A DNA stretch of 7,325 nucleotides from CAYPEL01 sp964409635 (GTDB lineage: Bacteria > Pseudomonadota > Gammaproteobacteria > DSM-19610), in assembly GCA_964409635.1 (NCBI GenBank), contig CAYPEL010000138.1:1-7325 (forward strand). Reading direction: 5' to 3'. A program made the translations under genes and the position numbers. This document shows, in pieces, positions 6,880 to 7,325 of the stretch. Below the pieces are notes generated by a model that saw only the letters and a list, made by a program, of their open reading frames with translations, did not search any database and was not told the DNA's origin. Each line of letters starts with the position of its first letter. The stretch's first letter is position 1.

Positions 6880-7325
6880 CTATTTCGTTTTCCTTATTGC
6901 TTCCTCTTCTGCATCCCAGCACCAAAGATTATCAGAGGTTAAATGCACGCCACCAATCCAATGGTCTATCTCCACGGCGTCCAGCCAATTGCTTTTGCCC
7001 GCCAATACTTGCTTGCCTTCTTTCGTTACCGACAATGTCTGGTGTGGACTTACCGGTAATCTAAGCCTGGTTCCCTCAGATAAATGCAACATCGCCGGTG
7101 TTGAATCCAGCAAATCCTGCAATATCACCCAAAAACTTGAATCTCCCAAAAACCGCCGTTCTTCCGTTTTACTATAATCACCGAAAACCCGGCCGGGCCT
7201 GCTTTCGCCTGCTGCGATAATGCGCAATGCTTGCTGTGCCGTTCGTGATAAGCCATTTCGGTAATCTGGATATTCTTCCAGTTGCCGCTGAATCGCAGCC
7301 TGCAGAAACGGCAAGCTTGAGGTAT
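6880..7325 (-). CDS. DUF1835/DUF3658-like hypothetical protein, C-terminal part (partial)
   Basis: The - strand frame ends in TAG at 6880-6882 and stays open to the window edge, giving 147 residues (…TSSLPFLQAAIQRQLEEYP…). The TTG at 7314 is probably an internal leucine rather than a start, because the codons before it continue a typical family segment (SSLPFL). Numbered from the edge, visible features are GLSRT at 24-28, FLGDSSFW at 58-65, LSVTKEGKQVLAG at about 97-109, DHWIGGVHL at 120-128 and WCWD at 134-137. From memory, this order (GLSRTE, F-GD-SFW, LT--G--VL-G, DRW-GG-HL, W-WD) is the C-terminal half of proteins with an N-terminal DUF1835 domain. I know no established function. The region resembles a small winged-helix fold (LSRTAQQAL… LxVTxEGxxVL), but that is inference. 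No signal peptide or membrane segment is visible. The gene converges on sucC and has no evident link to the TCA cycle. Confidence 0.75.
   Translation of the reverse strand, partial: TSSLPFLQAAIQRQLEEYPDYRNGLSRTAQQALRIIAAGESRPGRVFGDYSKTEERRFLGDSSFWVILQDLLDSTPAMLHLSEGTRLRLPVSPHQTLSVTKEGKQVLAGKSNWLDAVEIDHWIGGVHLTSDNLWCWDAEEEAIRKTK

Noticed and set aside
7312..7314. TTG as the start of the - strand gene
   Set aside because: The frame stays open to the window edge and the codons before it continue a family-typical segment (SSLPFL), so the real start is probably outside the window.
1..7325. A novel defence, mobile or biosynthetic system
   Set aside because: Every gene but one is a standard TCA-cycle gene with intact motifs. 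There are no transposases, integrases, tRNA genes, CRISPR repeats or toxin-antitoxin-like pairs.

Overview
This window carries the 2-oxoglutarate-to-succinate section of the tricarboxylic acid cycle. Four genes on the + strand run in pathway order: sucA (E1 of 2-oxoglutarate dehydrogenase, 5' end outside the window), sucB (E2), a lipoamide dehydrogenase gene (E3, lpdA-type) and sucC (succinyl-CoA synthetase beta subunit). A fifth gene on the - strand, also cut by the window edge, converges on sucC. It encodes the C-terminal part of a protein resembling the DUF1835/DUF3658 family.

The proteins are close to the enteric and general gammaproteobacterial versions. Long stretches of SucA match what I remember of E. 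coli SucA, and the SucC active-site residues fall at the same numbers as in E. coli. Together with moderate GC content (about half by eye) and the sucA-sucB-lpd-sucC order, this suggests a gammaproteobacterium. I cannot name a genus. In relatives this cluster usually follows sdhCDAB, which would lie before base 1.

Layout: 2-2674 sucA; a 14-base gap; 2689-3924 sucB; a 128-base gap with a GC-rich hairpin (3990-4006); 4053-5489 lpdA; a 90-base gap with a long imperfect inverted repeat ending 3 bases before the sucC ATG; 5580-6737 sucC; a 142-base convergent gap with a degenerate copy of the first hairpin and a terminator-like stem plus T-run; 6880-7325 the - strand gene. No RNA genes, CRISPR arrays, insertion sequences or phage genes were seen.

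SucA decarboxylates 2-oxoglutarate on thiamine diphosphate and passes the succinyl group to the lipoyl lysine of SucB. SucB transfers it to CoA, and the flavoprotein E3 reoxidises the dihydrolipoyl group with NAD+. SucC, with its partner SucD, then converts succinyl-CoA to succinate with formation of a nucleoside triphosphate.

The main oddity is that sucD, almost always directly after sucC, is absent. The next gene is unrelated and on the other strand. Otherwise this is an ordinary central-metabolism operon, and I see no sign of an undescribed defence, mobile or biosynthetic system.
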